63,955 nt of DNA, taken from assembly GCF_019510245.1 (NCBI RefSeq), contig NZ_JAEKKT010000143.1:1-63955 (forward strand), read 5' to 3'. Both the position numbers and the translations under genes were made by a program. Shown here in pieces: positions 53,207 through 63,955 of the stretch (the first letter of the stretch is position 1; each line of letters begins with the position of its first letter). This DNA comes from Streptomyces sp. (GTDB lineage Bacteria > Actinomycetota > Actinomycetes > Streptomycetales > Streptomycetaceae). The notes under the pieces are model-generated. The model made no database searches. It had not been told where the DNA came from and worked only from the letters and a program-made list of their open reading frames with translations.

Positions 53207-53995
53207 ATGCTTTCGGCCAGGAGTCTGTTCCAGGAGATCCTCGACAACGACGAGTCCTTCCGGCTCTTCTGCTCCATCGCGGCCGGCGGGGAGTCCCAGG
53301 GCGGCTGGGAGAACGCACGGATCGCCGCACTGGTACCGCGGAGCGAACGCGACCTCGCCCCCAAGATCACCCGCCACGGCGCCGACGAGGACAAGCACGG
53401 GCGCATCTTCCACGCCCTGCTGCGCAAGCGCGGGCTGGCGCCCGTTCCGGTGCCGGCCGACACCGACTACACGATGATCCTGGAACGGCACGGCATCGGG
53501 CTCGCCCACGAACGGCTCCGGGCCGACCGGCCGCTCACGGTGCCGGACATCGTCAGCTACCTCGCCCACAGCCGGGTCACCGAGCAGCGCGCCTCCGAGC
53601 AGATGGAACTGCTGCGCCGGTACTTCGCCGACCATCCGGACGTGGGCCGCGCGGTGTCCATGATCTCCGGGGACGAGGACAACCACCTCGCCTACTGCCA
53701 CGAGGAACTGCTGCGTCTCGCCGCCGCCGGGCACGGCCGCACCATCCAGCGCACGCTCCGCGTGTGCGCCCTCGCCGAGATCCGCGTCCACCGGGACGTC
53801 AGCCTCGCCGTCATGGCCCACATGGGCCGCATCCTCGGCTGGCCGAGGGCCAGGTCCGCGCTCCTGGCGTTCGGCATCCGCGCCGTCTACGCCTACGAAC
53901 GCGCCGTCGGCTGGCGCCGCATGGTCTCGCTGCGGATGCCGGAGCGCAGGGACGCCCTGGGCGGCCCCGCGACCCCGGCCCCCGAGTTCGCCTGA
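53207..53995 (+). CDS. ferritin-like diiron protein
   Basis: A 262-residue four-helix-bundle protein. Possible metal ligands are in HGADEDKHGRIFHA (Glu, His) and SGDEDNHLAYCHEELL. A middle segment SRVTEQRASEQMELL contributes further Glu. This suggests a diiron oxygenase or a ferritin-like domain. The ATG at 53207 follows AGAGAGG at normal spacing; an in-frame GTG at 53198 is an alternative. It converges on corA. Confidence 0.8.
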   Translation: MLSARSLFQEILDNDESFRLFCSIAAGGESQGGWENARIAALVPRSERDLAPKITRHGADEDKHGRIFHALLRKRGLAPVPVPADTDYTMILERHGIGLAHERLRADRPLTVPDIVSYLAHSRVTEQRASEQMELLRRYFADHPDVGRAVSMISGDEDNHLAYCHEELLRLAAAGHGRTIQRTLRVCALAEIRVHRDVSLAVMAHMGRILGWPRARSALLAFGIRAVYAYERAVGWRRMVSLRMPERRDALGGPATPAPEFA

Positions 53996-54017
53996 GCCCG
54001 CCGGCCGCAGGCGGCCC

Positions 54018-55022
<1,005 letters not shown>

Positions 55023-55072
55023 GGAGCGTATTCTCCCGTCGCCCGGCCACCTGTGCACTTCGGGGTACGCCT

Positions 55073-55078
55073 ACCCTG
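55073..55078 (+). promoter_or_regulatory. -10 element of a leaderless phosphatase transcript
   Basis: TACCCT lies 6 bases before the ATG at 55085 and no ribosome site is visible. Confidence 0.5.
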
Positions 55079-55084
55079 GGCCGC

Positions 55085-55771
55085 ATGCCCACGCTGATCC
55101 TCGTAAGGCACGGACGGTCCACCGCCAACACCTCTGGCGTGCTCGCCGGCTGGACGCCGGGCGTCGCCCTCGACGAGCGGGGGGCCACCCAGGCCGCCGC
55201 GCTGCCCGGCCGGCTCGCCGGGCTGCCGATCTCCGAGCTCGTCACCAGCCCGCTGCAACGCTGCCAGGAGACGGTCCGCCCGCTCCTCGACGCCCGCCCC
55301 GAGCTCACCGCCCACACCGACGAGCGGATCGGGGAGGCCCACTACGGCGACTGGTCCGGCCGCAAGCTCGCCGAACTCAAGGACGAGCCGCTGATGGAGG
55401 TCGTCCAGGCCCACCCGTCGGCGGCCGCGTTCCCCGGCGGCGAGTCCATGCGGGCCATGCAGACCCGCGCCGCCGAGGCGGTCCGGGAGTGGAACGCGCG
55501 CGTGGAGCGCGACCACGGCCCGGACGCCGTCTATGTCATGTGTTCGCACGGTGACATCATCAAGTCCCTCGTCGCGGACGCGCTCGGCCTGCATCTCGAC
55601 CTCTTCCAGCGGATCTCCGTCGAACCGTGTTCCATCACCGCGATCCGCTACACCCGCCTCAGGCCGTTTCTCGTTCGTCTCGGGGACACCGGGGATCTCG
55701 CCTCCCTTGCTCCTCGCGAGGAACCCCCCGGGGAAGACGCCCCGGTCGGTGGCGGCGCCGGCGCGCCGTGA
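55085..55771 (+). CDS. histidine phosphatase (phosphoglycerate-mutase-like)
   Basis: A 228-residue enzyme. The catalytic LVRHGRSTAN (phospho-accepting His) is near the N-terminus, with SPLQRCQET, and CSHGDIIKSLVADALG near the C-terminus. This subgroup is the MSMEG_4193-type actinobacterial phosphatase. The physiological substrate is not known. It is likely the first gene of a cluster with DUF3090 and the SCO1664-type gene. Confidence 0.88.
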   Translation: MPTLILVRHGRSTANTSGVLAGWTPGVALDERGATQAAALPGRLAGLPISELVTSPLQRCQETVRPLLDARPELTAHTDERIGEAHYGDWSGRKLAELKDEPLMEVVQAHPSAAAFPGGESMRAMQTRAAEAVREWNARVERDHGPDAVYVMCSHGDIIKSLVADALGLHLDLFQRISVEPCSITAIRYTRLRPFLVRLGDTGDLASLAPREEPPGEDAPVGGGAGAP

Positions 55772-55872
55772 TCGTCAGCCGCAGTAGGGTGAAGCGATCC
55801 ACGTAAGCGGCCCCCGGCCGCGTCGTCGCCCGCCCGAAACCCACGCACTCTCGATTCCCATGGAGACAGGAC

Positions 55873-56463
55873 GTGTCCCGTCAGGTGTTCCTCTACGATC
55901 CGCCGGACCGTTTCGTCGCGGGCACGGTCGGAATGCCCGGACGCCGTACGTTCTTCCTCCAGGCCACCGCCGGCCCCCGGACGACCAGCGTGGCCCTGGA
56001 GAAGACCCAGGTCGCCGCACTCGCCGAACGCATGGACGAACTCCTCGACGAGGTCGTGCGCCGCAGCGGCGGCAACGCCGCCGTGCCCGCCGTCGCCCCC
56101 ACCGAGATCGCCGACAGCGCCCCGCTGGACACCCCCATCGAGGAGGAGTTCCGCGTCGGGACCATGGCGCTCGCCTGGGACGGCGAGGAAGAGCGCATGA
56201 TCGTCGAGGCACAGGCCCTCGTGGAGCTGGAGGCCGACTCCGAGGAGGACCTCGCCGAGGCCGAGGAGCGGCTCCTCCAGGACGAGGAGAACGGGCCCCC
56301 GATGCTGCGGGTCCGGCTGACCGGCGCGCAGGCCAGGGCCTTCGCCAAGCGCGCCCTGGACGTCGTCAACGCCGGGCGGCCGCCGTGCCCGCTGTGCAGC
56401 CTCCCGCTCGACCCGGAAGGACACGTATGTCCGCGCCAGAACGGATACCGCCGCGGAGCGTGA
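55873..56463 (+). CDS. DUF3090 protein
   Basis: A 196-residue protein. It starts MSRQVFLYDPPDRFVAGTVG (GTG start) and ends with the zinc-ribbon-like CPLCSLPLDPEGHVCPRQNG. DUF3090 is a conserved actinobacterial family of unknown role. The gene overlaps the next gene by 37 bases. The conserved overlap suggests the two products act together. Confidence 0.88.
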   Translation: MSRQVFLYDPPDRFVAGTVGMPGRRTFFLQATAGPRTTSVALEKTQVAALAERMDELLDEVVRRSGGNAAVPAVAPTEIADSAPLDTPIEEEFRVGTMALAWDGEEERMIVEAQALVELEADSEEDLAEAEERLLQDEENGPPMLRVRLTGAQARAFAKRALDVVNAGRPPCPLCSLPLDPEGHVCPRQNGYRRGA

Positions 56464-57242
56464 CCGCCGCCGAGCTCCTCGCCCACGGTGAGCTGAAGGT
56501 ACGCGGCCGCATCCGCGACGCCTCCAACGCGGCACTGTTCTGCACGGTCGCGCACGACGGCCAGGAGGCGTCCTGCGTCTACAAGCCGGTCGCCGGGGAG
56601 CGCCCGCTGTGGGACTTCCCCGACGGCACCCTCGCCCAGCGCGAGGTGGCCGCCTACGAGGTCGCCGCGGCCACCGGCTGGGACCTGGTCCCGCCCACCG
56701 TGCTGCGCGACGGACCCTACGGCGAGGGCATGGTCCAGCTGTGGATCGACGTCGACCCCGAGGGCGCCGAACTGCTCGCCCTGGTGGACGCGGAGGAGCC
56801 CGAGCCCGGCTGGAAGGCGATCGGGCTCGCCGACGTCGGCGACGACAGGACCGCGCTGCTGGTGCACGCCGACGACGAACGGCTGCGCCGGCTCGCCGTC
56901 CTCGACGCCGTCATCAACAACGCCGACCGCAAGGGCGGCCACCTGCTGCCCACCGCCGACGGCCGGCTCTACGGCATCGACCACGGCGTCACCTTCAACA
57001 CCGAGAACAAGCTGCGCACCCTGCTGTGGGGCTGGGCGGGGGAGGACCTGACCGGCGAGGCGGTCGAGGTCCTCAAGGGTCTGCGCGAGGCCCTCGGAGG
57101 GCCGCTGGGAACCCGCCTGGCCGAGCTGATCACCGCCGCGGAACTCGACGCCACGCGCGCACGTGTCGAGACGTTGCTCACCACCGGCAAGCACCCCGAA
57201 CCCGGCGGCGAGTGGCCGGCCATCCCCTGGCCGCCCGTATAG
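56427..57242 (+). CDS. SCO1664-family (phosphatidylinositol-kinase-like) protein
   Basis: A 271-residue protein of the family named after SCO1664. The N-terminal LKVRGRIRDASNAALFCTVA and ASCVYKPVAGERPLWDF contain a kinase-like Lys. LDAVINNADRKGGHLLPT resembles the catalytic loop of PI3K-like folds, and YGIDHGVTFN provides the metal Asp. Whether it phosphorylates anything is unknown. It overlaps the DUF3090 gene by 37 bases and precedes mshC. Confidence 0.88.
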   Translation: MSAPERIPPRSVTAAELLAHGELKVRGRIRDASNAALFCTVAHDGQEASCVYKPVAGERPLWDFPDGTLAQREVAAYEVAAATGWDLVPPTVLRDGPYGEGMVQLWIDVDPEGAELLALVDAEEPEPGWKAIGLADVGDDRTALLVHADDERLRRLAVLDAVINNADRKGGHLLPTADGRLYGIDHGVTFNTENKLRTLLWGWAGEDLTGEAVEVLKGLREALGGPLGTRLAELITAAELDATRARVETLLTTGKHPEPGGEWPAIPWPPV

Positions 57243-57321
57243 CGCCACCAGCACATTCCGGCCCCGAGATCAAGACTGTCTTCCCGGCGGTCCGGTTCGT
57301 ATACCGAACTCGGGTCCGGTT

Positions 57322-57327
57322 ACGCTC
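57322..57327 (+). promoter_or_regulatory. -10 element supporting a leaderless mshC start
   Basis: TACGCT is followed directly by ATGTAC and then by the ATG at 57334. The 6-base spacing to 57334 favours that start and a leaderless message. Confidence 0.5.
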
Positions 57328-57333
57328 ATGTAC

Positions 57334-58563
57334 ATGCATGCCTGGCCCGCTTCCGAGGTCCCCGCCCTGCCTGGTCAGGGCCGCGACCTGAGGATCCACG
57401 ACACCGCGACCGGTGGTCTCGTCACCCTCGACCCCGGTCCCGTCGCCCGTATCTACGTCTGCGGCATCACGCCGTACGACGCGACCCACATGGGGCACGC
57501 GGCGACCTACAACGCGTTCGACCTGGTTCAGCGCGTGTGGCTCGACACCAAGCGGCAGGTGCACTACGTCCAGAACGTGACGGACGTCGACGACCCGCTC
57601 CTGGAGCGCGCGGAGCGCGACGGCGTCGACTGGGCCGCCCTCGCCGAGCAGGAGACGACCCTCTTCCGCGAGGACATGACCGCCCTCAGGATGCTGCCGC
57701 CGCAGCACTACATAGGCGCGGTCGAGGCCATACCCGGCATCGTGCCGCTCGTCGAACGCCTGCGCGACCTCGGTGCCGCCTACGAACTCGACGGCGACAT
57801 CTACTTCTCCGTCGGGTCCGACCCGAACTTCGGCAAGGTCTCGGGCCTCGACGCGGCCGCGATGCGGCTGCTGTCCGCCGAGCGCGGCGGCGACCCGGAC
57901 CGCCCCGGCAAGAAGAACCCGCTCGACCCGATGCTGTGGATGGCCGCCCGCGAGGGCGAACCGAGCTGGGACGGCGGCTCCCTGGGCCGAGGCCGTCCCG
58001 GCTGGCACATCGAGTGCGTGGCGATCGCCCTCGACCACCTCGGCATGACCTTCGACGTCCAGGGCGGCGGCTCCGACCTCGCCTTCCCGCACCACGAGAT
58101 GGGCGCCTCGCACGCCCAGGTGCTCACCGGCGAGTTCCCGATGGCCAGGGCCTACGTCCACGCCGGCATGGTCGCCCTCGACGGCGAGAAGATGTCCAAG
58201 TCCAAGGGCAACCTGGTCTTCGTCTCCCGGCTCCGCCGGGACGGCGTCGACCCGGCCGCCATCCGCCTCGCCCTGCTCTCCCACCACTACCGGGCCGACT
58301 GGGAGTGGACCGACCAGGTCCTGGCCGACGCGGTAACGCGCCTGGACCGCTGGCGCGCGGCCGTCTCCCGCCCGGACGGCCCGCCGGCCGAAGCCCTGGT
58401 GGAGGAGATCCGCGAGGCCCTGAGCAACGACCTGGACGCCCCGGCCGCCCTGGCCGCGGTGGACCGCTGGGCGGCCCTCCAGCAGGCGGAGGGCGGCACG
58501 GACACGGGCGCGCCGGGCGTCGTATCACGCGCGGTGGACGCGCTGCTGGGCGTGGCCCTCTAG
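57334..58563 (+). CDS. mshC: mycothiol ligase MshC
   Basis: A 409-residue cysteine:GlcN-Ins ligase, the third step of mycothiol biosynthesis. It belongs to the class I cysteinyl-tRNA-synthetase fold: the HIGH-like ITPYDATHMGHA (residues about 46-57) and the KMSKS loop (EKMSKSKGNL). Cys and His zinc ligands are in IYVCGITP and IECVAIALDH. MHAWPASEVPALPG is the conserved start. Mycothiol is the main thiol of actinobacteria, so it supports the taxon call. Confidence 0.95.
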   Translation: MHAWPASEVPALPGQGRDLRIHDTATGGLVTLDPGPVARIYVCGITPYDATHMGHAATYNAFDLVQRVWLDTKRQVHYVQNVTDVDDPLLERAERDGVDWAALAEQETTLFREDMTALRMLPPQHYIGAVEAIPGIVPLVERLRDLGAAYELDGDIYFSVGSDPNFGKVSGLDAAAMRLLSAERGGDPDRPGKKNPLDPMLWMAAREGEPSWDGGSLGRGRPGWHIECVAIALDHLGMTFDVQGGGSDLAFPHHEMGASHAQVLTGEFPMARAYVHAGMVALDGEKMSKSKGNLVFVSRLRRDGVDPAAIRLALLSHHYRADWEWTDQVLADAVTRLDRWRAAVSRPDGPPAEALVEEIREALSNDLDAPAALAAVDRWAALQQAEGGTDTGAPGVVSRAVDALLGVAL

Positions 58564-58594
58564 GAGACGCCGACATCCGCGCCCCGTCTTTTCA

Positions 58595-58670
58595 GGGGCG
58601 CTGGGGGTACCCCCGGCCGGAGGCTGAGGGAGGAACCGCGCGCTCAGCCCCCACCGGCCCGAAGCCGACC
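58595..58670 (+). repeat. dispersed hairpin repeat module A, copy 4
   Basis: Here in the opposite orientation to copies 2 and 3: AGGGGCGCTGGGGG, TACCCCCGGCC, GGAGGCT, then GGAACCGCGCG and AGCCCCCACCGGCCC. It lies between mshC and its terminator. Confidence 0.75.
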
Positions 58671-58692
58671 ATCGACGACTGACACCTGACAG

Positions 58693-58725
58693 CAGGGGCG
58701 GTACGCACTACGCGTACCGCCCCTG
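58693..58725. terminator. bidirectional terminator between mshC and the PAC2 gene
   Basis: A perfect 14-bp stem, CAGGGGCGGTACGC / GCGTACCGCCCCTG, with an ACTAC loop separates two convergent genes. Confidence 0.88.
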
Positions 58726-58727
58726 TC

Positions 58728-59765
58728 TCAGTCCTCCGAGGTGTCCTCGTCGTCAGGCTCGGGTTCCCCGGTGTCGCCCGGCTCCTCGGGATTCCTGCCG
58801 TTTCCGGGCGTGTCGGCCCTCGGCGGCTTCGGCGGCCGGGCCTTGCCACCCGGGTTCCCGGGGTTGTCCCGCAGGTACGACGCACTGTCGCTGCCGTCCG
58901 CCGTGGCGTGGCCGCCCGGCGGGCTGACGTCCCTGCGCCGCAGATACCGCTCGAACTCACGGGCGATCGCCTCACCCGACGCCTCCGGCAGCTCCGCGGT
59001 GTCCCGGGCCTCCTCCAGCGTCTGCACGTACTCCGCGACCTCGCTGTCCTCCGCGGCCAGCTGGTCCACCCCGACCTGCCAGGCGCGCGCGTCCTCGGGC
59101 AGCTCGCCCAGCGGGATCCGCAGGTCGAGCAGGTCCTCCAAGCGGTTGAGCAGCGCCAGCGTGGCCTTCGGGTTGGGCGGCTGGGAGACGTAGTGCGGGA
59201 CCGCGGCCCACAGCGAGACCGCCGGGACGCCCGCGTGCGTGCACGCCTCCTGGAGGACGCCGACGATGCCCGTCGGGCCTTCGTACTTGGTCTCCTCCAG
59301 GTCCATCCGCTGCGCCAGGTCCGCGTCCGAGGTGACCCCGCTGACCGGCACCGGACGCGTGTGCGGGGTGTCACCGAGCAGCGCACCCAGGACGACCACC
59401 AGCTCGACGCCGAGCTCGTGGGCGAAGCCCAGCAGCTCGTTGCAGAACGAGCGCCAGCGCATGGACGGCTCGATGCCTCTGACCAGCACCAGGTCCCGGG
59501 GCTTCTCGCCGCCGACCCGGACCACCGACAGCCGTGTCGTCGGCCAGGTGATCTTGCGCACGCCGCTGTCCATCCACACCGTGGGGCGGTTCACCTGGAA
59601 GTCGTAGTAGTCCTCGGCGTCGAGCGCCGCGAACACCTCGCCCTTCCACTCCCGCTCCAGATGCGCGACCGCGGTGGAGGCGGCGTCGCCGGCATCGTTC
59701 CAGCCTTCGAACGCGGCCACCATGACTGGGTCGATCAGCTCGGGAACCCCCTCCAGCTCGATCAC
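58728..59765 (-). CDS. PAC2-family protein
   Basis: A 345-residue protein of the proteasome-assembly-chaperone 2 family. MVAAFEGWNDAGDAAS and EPSMRWRSFCNELLGFAHELGVE are the family blocks. The C-terminal 70 residues are Pro/Gly/Glu/Asp-rich and disordered. Actinobacteria have proteasomes, but a role in proteasome assembly is only suggested by homology. The GTG at 59765 follows AAGGAGG. A -10-like TAAGGT lies upstream. Confidence 0.85.
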   Translation of the reverse strand: MIELEGVPELIDPVMVAAFEGWNDAGDAASTAVAHLEREWKGEVFAALDAEDYYDFQVNRPTVWMDSGVRKITWPTTRLSVVRVGGEKPRDLVLVRGIEPSMRWRSFCNELLGFAHELGVELVVVLGALLGDTPHTRPVPVSGVTSDADLAQRMDLEETKYEGPTGIVGVLQEACTHAGVPAVSLWAAVPHYVSQPPNPKATLALLNRLEDLLDLRIPLGELPEDARAWQVGVDQLAAEDSEVAEYVQTLEEARDTAELPEASGEAIAREFERYLRRRDVSPPGGHATADGSDSASYLRDNPGNPGGKARPPKPPRADTPGNGRNPEEPGDTGEPEPDDEDTSED

Positions 59766-59916
59766 CCAGTGCCTCCTTCCGACGTGCCCTCGCGTACGCC
59801 CCAACCTTACGGCGTGAGGCGGGGGCGCCCGCAGCCCCCTTGCACGGGGGAGTGAACGGATCACTGCCCCGTTCGCCGTCCTCGAACACCACCGGTTCAA
59901 GGAAGCGGTAAGCGCT

Positions 59917-60588
59917 TCACAGGCTGCTGCGCAGCCACTGCTCCACGCTCGCGATGTGCACGGTCGCCCAGGACCGGGCCGCCTCCGCGTCCCGGTCGCG
60001 CAGCGCGGCCAGGATCGCCCGGTGCTCCCGCAGGGTCCGGGCGACCGCGTCCTCCTGGGTCAGGCCGCGCCAGATCCGCGCCCTGGTGGTCGGCCCCGAC
60101 AGCCCGTCAAGCAGCGAGCACAGCACCGAGTTCCCCGAGCTCTGCACGATGCCCCGGTGGAACTCCAGATCGCAGGCGACCAGCTCCTCCACCGACGGCT
60201 CGACGCCGAGCGCGTCCAACTGGGCGTCCAGCGCGTCCAGTTGCTGCTCGCTGATCCGGGAGGCGGCCATCGCGGTCGCGGCCGGCTCCAGGATCCGGCG
60301 CACCGCGAGGAACTCCAGGACCGTGTCGTCGCGGTGGAAGTCGACGACGAAGCTCATCGCCTCCAGGAGCAACTGCGGGTCCAGGCTGGTGACATACGTG
60401 CCGTCGCCCTGCCGGACGTCCAGGATCCGGATCAGCGACAGGGCCCGCACCGCCTCCCGCAACGAGTTGCGGGACAGGCCCAGTTCGGCGGCGAGCTCGC
60501 TCTCCTTGGGCAACCGTTCGCCGGGGCGCAGCGCACCGGAGACGATCATGTCCTTGATCTTCTCGATCGCCTCATCGGTGACTGCCAT
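59917..60588 (-). CDS. GntR/FCD-family regulator
   Basis: A 223-residue regulator. The winged helix ERLPKESELAAELGLSRNSLREAVRALSLI (about residues 24-53) precedes an FCD domain with DLEFHRGIVQSSGN and the His-rich RTLREHRAILAAL. It is not GylR, which is an IclR-type protein. The palindrome at 60608-60622 lies 20 bases before its start and is probably its own operator. The ligand may be a sugar acid or lactate. Confidence 0.85.
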   Translation of the reverse strand: MAVTDEAIEKIKDMIVSGALRPGERLPKESELAAELGLSRNSLREAVRALSLIRILDVRQGDGTYVTSLDPQLLLEAMSFVVDFHRDDTVLEFLAVRRILEPAATAMAASRISEQQLDALDAQLDALGVEPSVEELVACDLEFHRGIVQSSGNSVLCSLLDGLSGPTTRARIWRGLTQEDAVARTLREHRAILAALRDRDAEAARSWATVHIASVEQWLRSSL

Positions 60589-60607
60589 ACCGGCCTCCCT
60601 GTCGCCC

Positions 60608-60622
60608 AGACATCCGATGTCT
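60608..60622. promoter_or_regulatory. predicted FCD/GntR operator
   Basis: AGACATC-C-GATGTCT is a perfect 7-1-7 palindrome 20 bases upstream of the regulator start. Its TGTC/GACA arms are typical of FCD-subfamily sites. Confidence 0.75.
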
Positions 60623-60692
60623 CAGTCACATTATGCGGCCTGGTCAGGCGTCCATGGGAAGCGGACGCGGGGGGCCGACGGGTATGCGGAAA

Positions 60693-60723
60693 GGGCGGCT
60701 CCCCAGGGGAAGAGGAGCCGCCC
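60693..60723. terminator. terminator of the glpK-glpD operon
   Basis: GGGCGGCTCC (60693-60702) pairs with GGAGCCGCCC (60714-60723). A second imperfect hairpin GACCCGGCCCCG/CGGGGCCGGGGTC follows at 60731-60761. The two together lie downstream of glpD. Confidence 0.65.
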
Positions 60724-60833
60724 CCTCGCAGACCCGGCCCCGGTACGGCGGGGCCGGGGTCTCAGCGGGTGCCGGGCCGGTCAGGGTGGACCCGGCACAC
60801 CGCCCGTCCAGCGTTGTCGCCCGCAGCCTGCGG

Positions 60834-62450
60834 CTACTTCTTGTCGAGCAGGTCCTGGACCTTGGCCCGGACGTCGTCCGTGGCCAGACCGCGGATGGTC
60901 AGGGTGGTACGGCGGCGCAGCACGTCGTCCGCGGTCTCGGCCCACTCGTGGTCGCGGGCCCAGACGACCTGCGCCCAGATCTCCGGGGCGTCCGGGTGGA
61001 CGCGCTCGGCGAGCAGCGGGTCCTCGTTGGCGATGCGGGCGATGTCGAAGGCCAGCGAACCGTAGTGGGTGGCCAGGTGCTTCGCCGTGTCGGCGGCCAT
61101 CCGCGGGCCCGGGGCCGGGTTGTCCACCAGCAGGCGGTGGGCGACCGCACGGGGGTTGGCGACGCCGGGCAGCGGCAGCTTCTTCGGCAGCGAGGCGATC
61201 GGCTCGAAGTCGTCGCCCAGCGGGTGGCCCGGCAGCGCCTCCAGCTTCTCCATCACGGTGCGGCCGATGTGCCGGAAGGTGGTCCACTTGCCGCCCGCGA
61301 CGGACAGCATGCCGCCCCTGCCCTCGGTGACCACGGTCTCCCGCTTGGCCTTCGCGGTGTCGCCGGGGCCGCCCGGCAGTACCCGCAGACCGGCGAAGGC
61401 GTAGGTGATCAGGTCGCGCTCGAGCTGCTGGTCCCGGACGGAGAACGCGGCCTCGTCCAGGATCTGGGATATGTCCTTCTCGGTGACGGAGACGTCCGCC
61501 GGGTCGCCCTCGTACTCCTCGTCGGTGGTGCCGAGCAGCAGCATGTCCTCCCAGGGGAGGGCGAAGGTGATGCGGTACTTGTCGATGGGGGTGGCCAGCG
61601 CGGCCTTCCAGGGAGAGGTGCGCTTCAGGACCAGGTGGGCGCCCTTGGAGAGGCGGATGGACGGGGCCGCGTTCGGGTCCTCCATCCGGCGCAGGTGGTC
61701 GACCCACGGGCCGGTCGCGTTGAGCACCAGGCGGGCGTTGACGCCGAACTCCTCGCCGGAGACCGCGTCCTTCAGGTCGGCGCCGGTCACCCGGCCCCGG
61801 GTGAAGCGCAGCCCGGTGACCTGAGCGTGGTTGAGGACGACCGCGCCCGCCTCGACGGCCGCGCGGACCGTCATCAGCGCCATGCGCGCGTCGTTCATCT
61901 GGTCGTCGCCGTAGACCGCGACGGCCTTGAGGTTCTCGGTGCGCAACTCCGGCACGTCCCGCTGGGCCCTTGCGGGGGAGAGCAGGTGGCCGACGCCGTC
62001 ACCGAACGCGGAGAGCGCGGAGTAGGCGAACACGCCCGCCCCGAGCTTCGCGGCGCCGTGCGGACCGCCCTTGTACACGGGGAGGTAGAACGTGAGCGGG
62101 TTCGCCAGGTGGGGGGCCACCTGGCGGGAGACCGCACGGCGCTCGAAGTGGTTCTCCGCCACCAGCTTCACCGCGCCGGTCTGCAGGTAGCGCAGACCGC
62201 CGTGGAGCAGCTTGGAGGAGGCGGAGGAGGTGGCGCCGGCGAAGTCGCCGGCGTCGACCAGTGCCACCCTGAGCCCGGACTGCGCGGCGTGCCAGGCGGT
62301 GGAGATGCCCAGGATGCCGCCGCCGATCACGAGAAGGTCGTACGACGCCTTGGCGAGCTGCTCCCTGGTCTCGGCGCGGCTCGGAAGCGAGCCGGAGGCC
62401 GGGTGCGTCCCCAGGGCAGGTACGGACTGCAGGGTGGACTGACTGGTCAT
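60834..62450 (-). CDS. glpD: glycerol-3-phosphate dehydrogenase (FAD)
   Basis: A 538-residue membrane-associated flavoprotein oxidising glycerol 3-phosphate to dihydroxyacetone phosphate with electron transfer to quinone. The FAD motif is DLLVIGGGILGISTAWHA (about residues 39-56). SSASSKLLHGGLRYLQTGAVKLV follows. It is 53 bases downstream of glpK, in one operon. Confidence 0.95.
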   Translation of the reverse strand: MTSQSTLQSVPALGTHPASGSLPSRAETREQLAKASYDLLVIGGGILGISTAWHAAQSGLRVALVDAGDFAGATSSASSKLLHGGLRYLQTGAVKLVAENHFERRAVSRQVAPHLANPLTFYLPVYKGGPHGAAKLGAGVFAYSALSAFGDGVGHLLSPARAQRDVPELRTENLKAVAVYGDDQMNDARMALMTVRAAVEAGAVVLNHAQVTGLRFTRGRVTGADLKDAVSGEEFGVNARLVLNATGPWVDHLRRMEDPNAAPSIRLSKGAHLVLKRTSPWKAALATPIDKYRITFALPWEDMLLLGTTDEEYEGDPADVSVTEKDISQILDEAAFSVRDQQLERDLITYAFAGLRVLPGGPGDTAKAKRETVVTEGRGGMLSVAGGKWTTFRHIGRTVMEKLEALPGHPLGDDFEPIASLPKKLPLPGVANPRAVAHRLLVDNPAPGPRMAADTAKHLATHYGSLAFDIARIANEDPLLAERVHPDAPEIWAQVVWARDHEWAETADDVLRRRTTLTIRGLATDDVRAKVQDLLDKK

Positions 62451-62503
62451 GTCGGGTTCTTACTCCTCGTCAGAGCTCGATCGTGAGAGCGGTGCACGCT
62501 CTC

Positions 62504-63955
<1,452 letters not shown>

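Overview
The window reads as chromosomal DNA from a Streptomyces. It is very GC-rich with strong third-position G/C bias. It carries a short and a long chaplin, a mycothiol ligase (MshC), the DUF397/XRE/ATP-binding regulatory trio, a SoxR and many TetR regulators. From memory, the order chaplins, DUF3090, SCO1664-type protein, mshC, PAC2, then glycerol genes matches the Streptomyces coelicolor core around chpC/chpH, mshC and the gyl operon. I see no insertion sequence, prophage, rRNA or CRISPR. Both window edges cut genes.

Layout. 0-5.7 kb: the 3' end of a molybdopterin oxidoreductase, a CitMHS citrate transporter, an MFS exporter, an Asn-Gly-Pro-rich surface protein overlapping a class F sortase gene, and a DUF3574 protein. 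5.8-15 kb: aldehyde and alcohol dehydrogenases, a DMT exporter, TetR, acyl-CoA dehydrogenase, a second TetR with a MaoC protein, SoxR and a BKACE-type enzyme. Two different TetR operator types each occur twice here. 15-20.6 kb: secreted penicillin acylase, an alpha/beta hydrolase and a NamZ-like muramidase. 20.9-26.3 kb: SDR, acyl-CoA ligase and TetR on the plus strand, facing an acyl-CoA dehydrogenase and an aminoglycoside-phosphotransferase-like kinase on the minus strand. A shared operator sits in front of both arms, and the enzyme set resembles the levulinate/4-hydroxyacid (Lva, ACAD10/11) pathway.

26.4-36.6 kb: His-rich metal-binding protein, quinone-oxidoreductase-like protein, two DUF202 membrane proteins, NUDIX, a DMT transporter, a repeat-like cytoplasmic protein, a YedY/YedZ-like molybdoenzyme with its cytochrome b, the gluconate module gntP-gntK with a divergent leaderless gntR, and YchJ. 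36.6-42 kb: a 1291-residue Pls/PosA-type single-module NRPS with a lysine-like adenylation code, overlapping the gene for an M1 metallopeptidase. 42-48.3 kb: ATP-binding/XRE/DUF397 trio, tRNA-Leu(GAG), M20 peptidase, the two chaplins, DUF5703 and an acidic protein.

48.3-64 kb: a RecD-like protein whose P-loop has decayed, aldo/keto reductase, F420-type LLM oxidoreductase, ferritin-like protein, CorA, phosphatase, DUF3090, SCO1664-type protein, mshC, PAC2, an FCD/GntR regulator with a palindrome at its own promoter, and glpD-glpK. Dispersed GC-rich hairpin repeats punctuate the intergenic gaps. The most attractive systems are the cationic-peptide synthetase plus peptidase operon and the split 4-hydroxyacyl-CoA pathway with its paired TetR operators.
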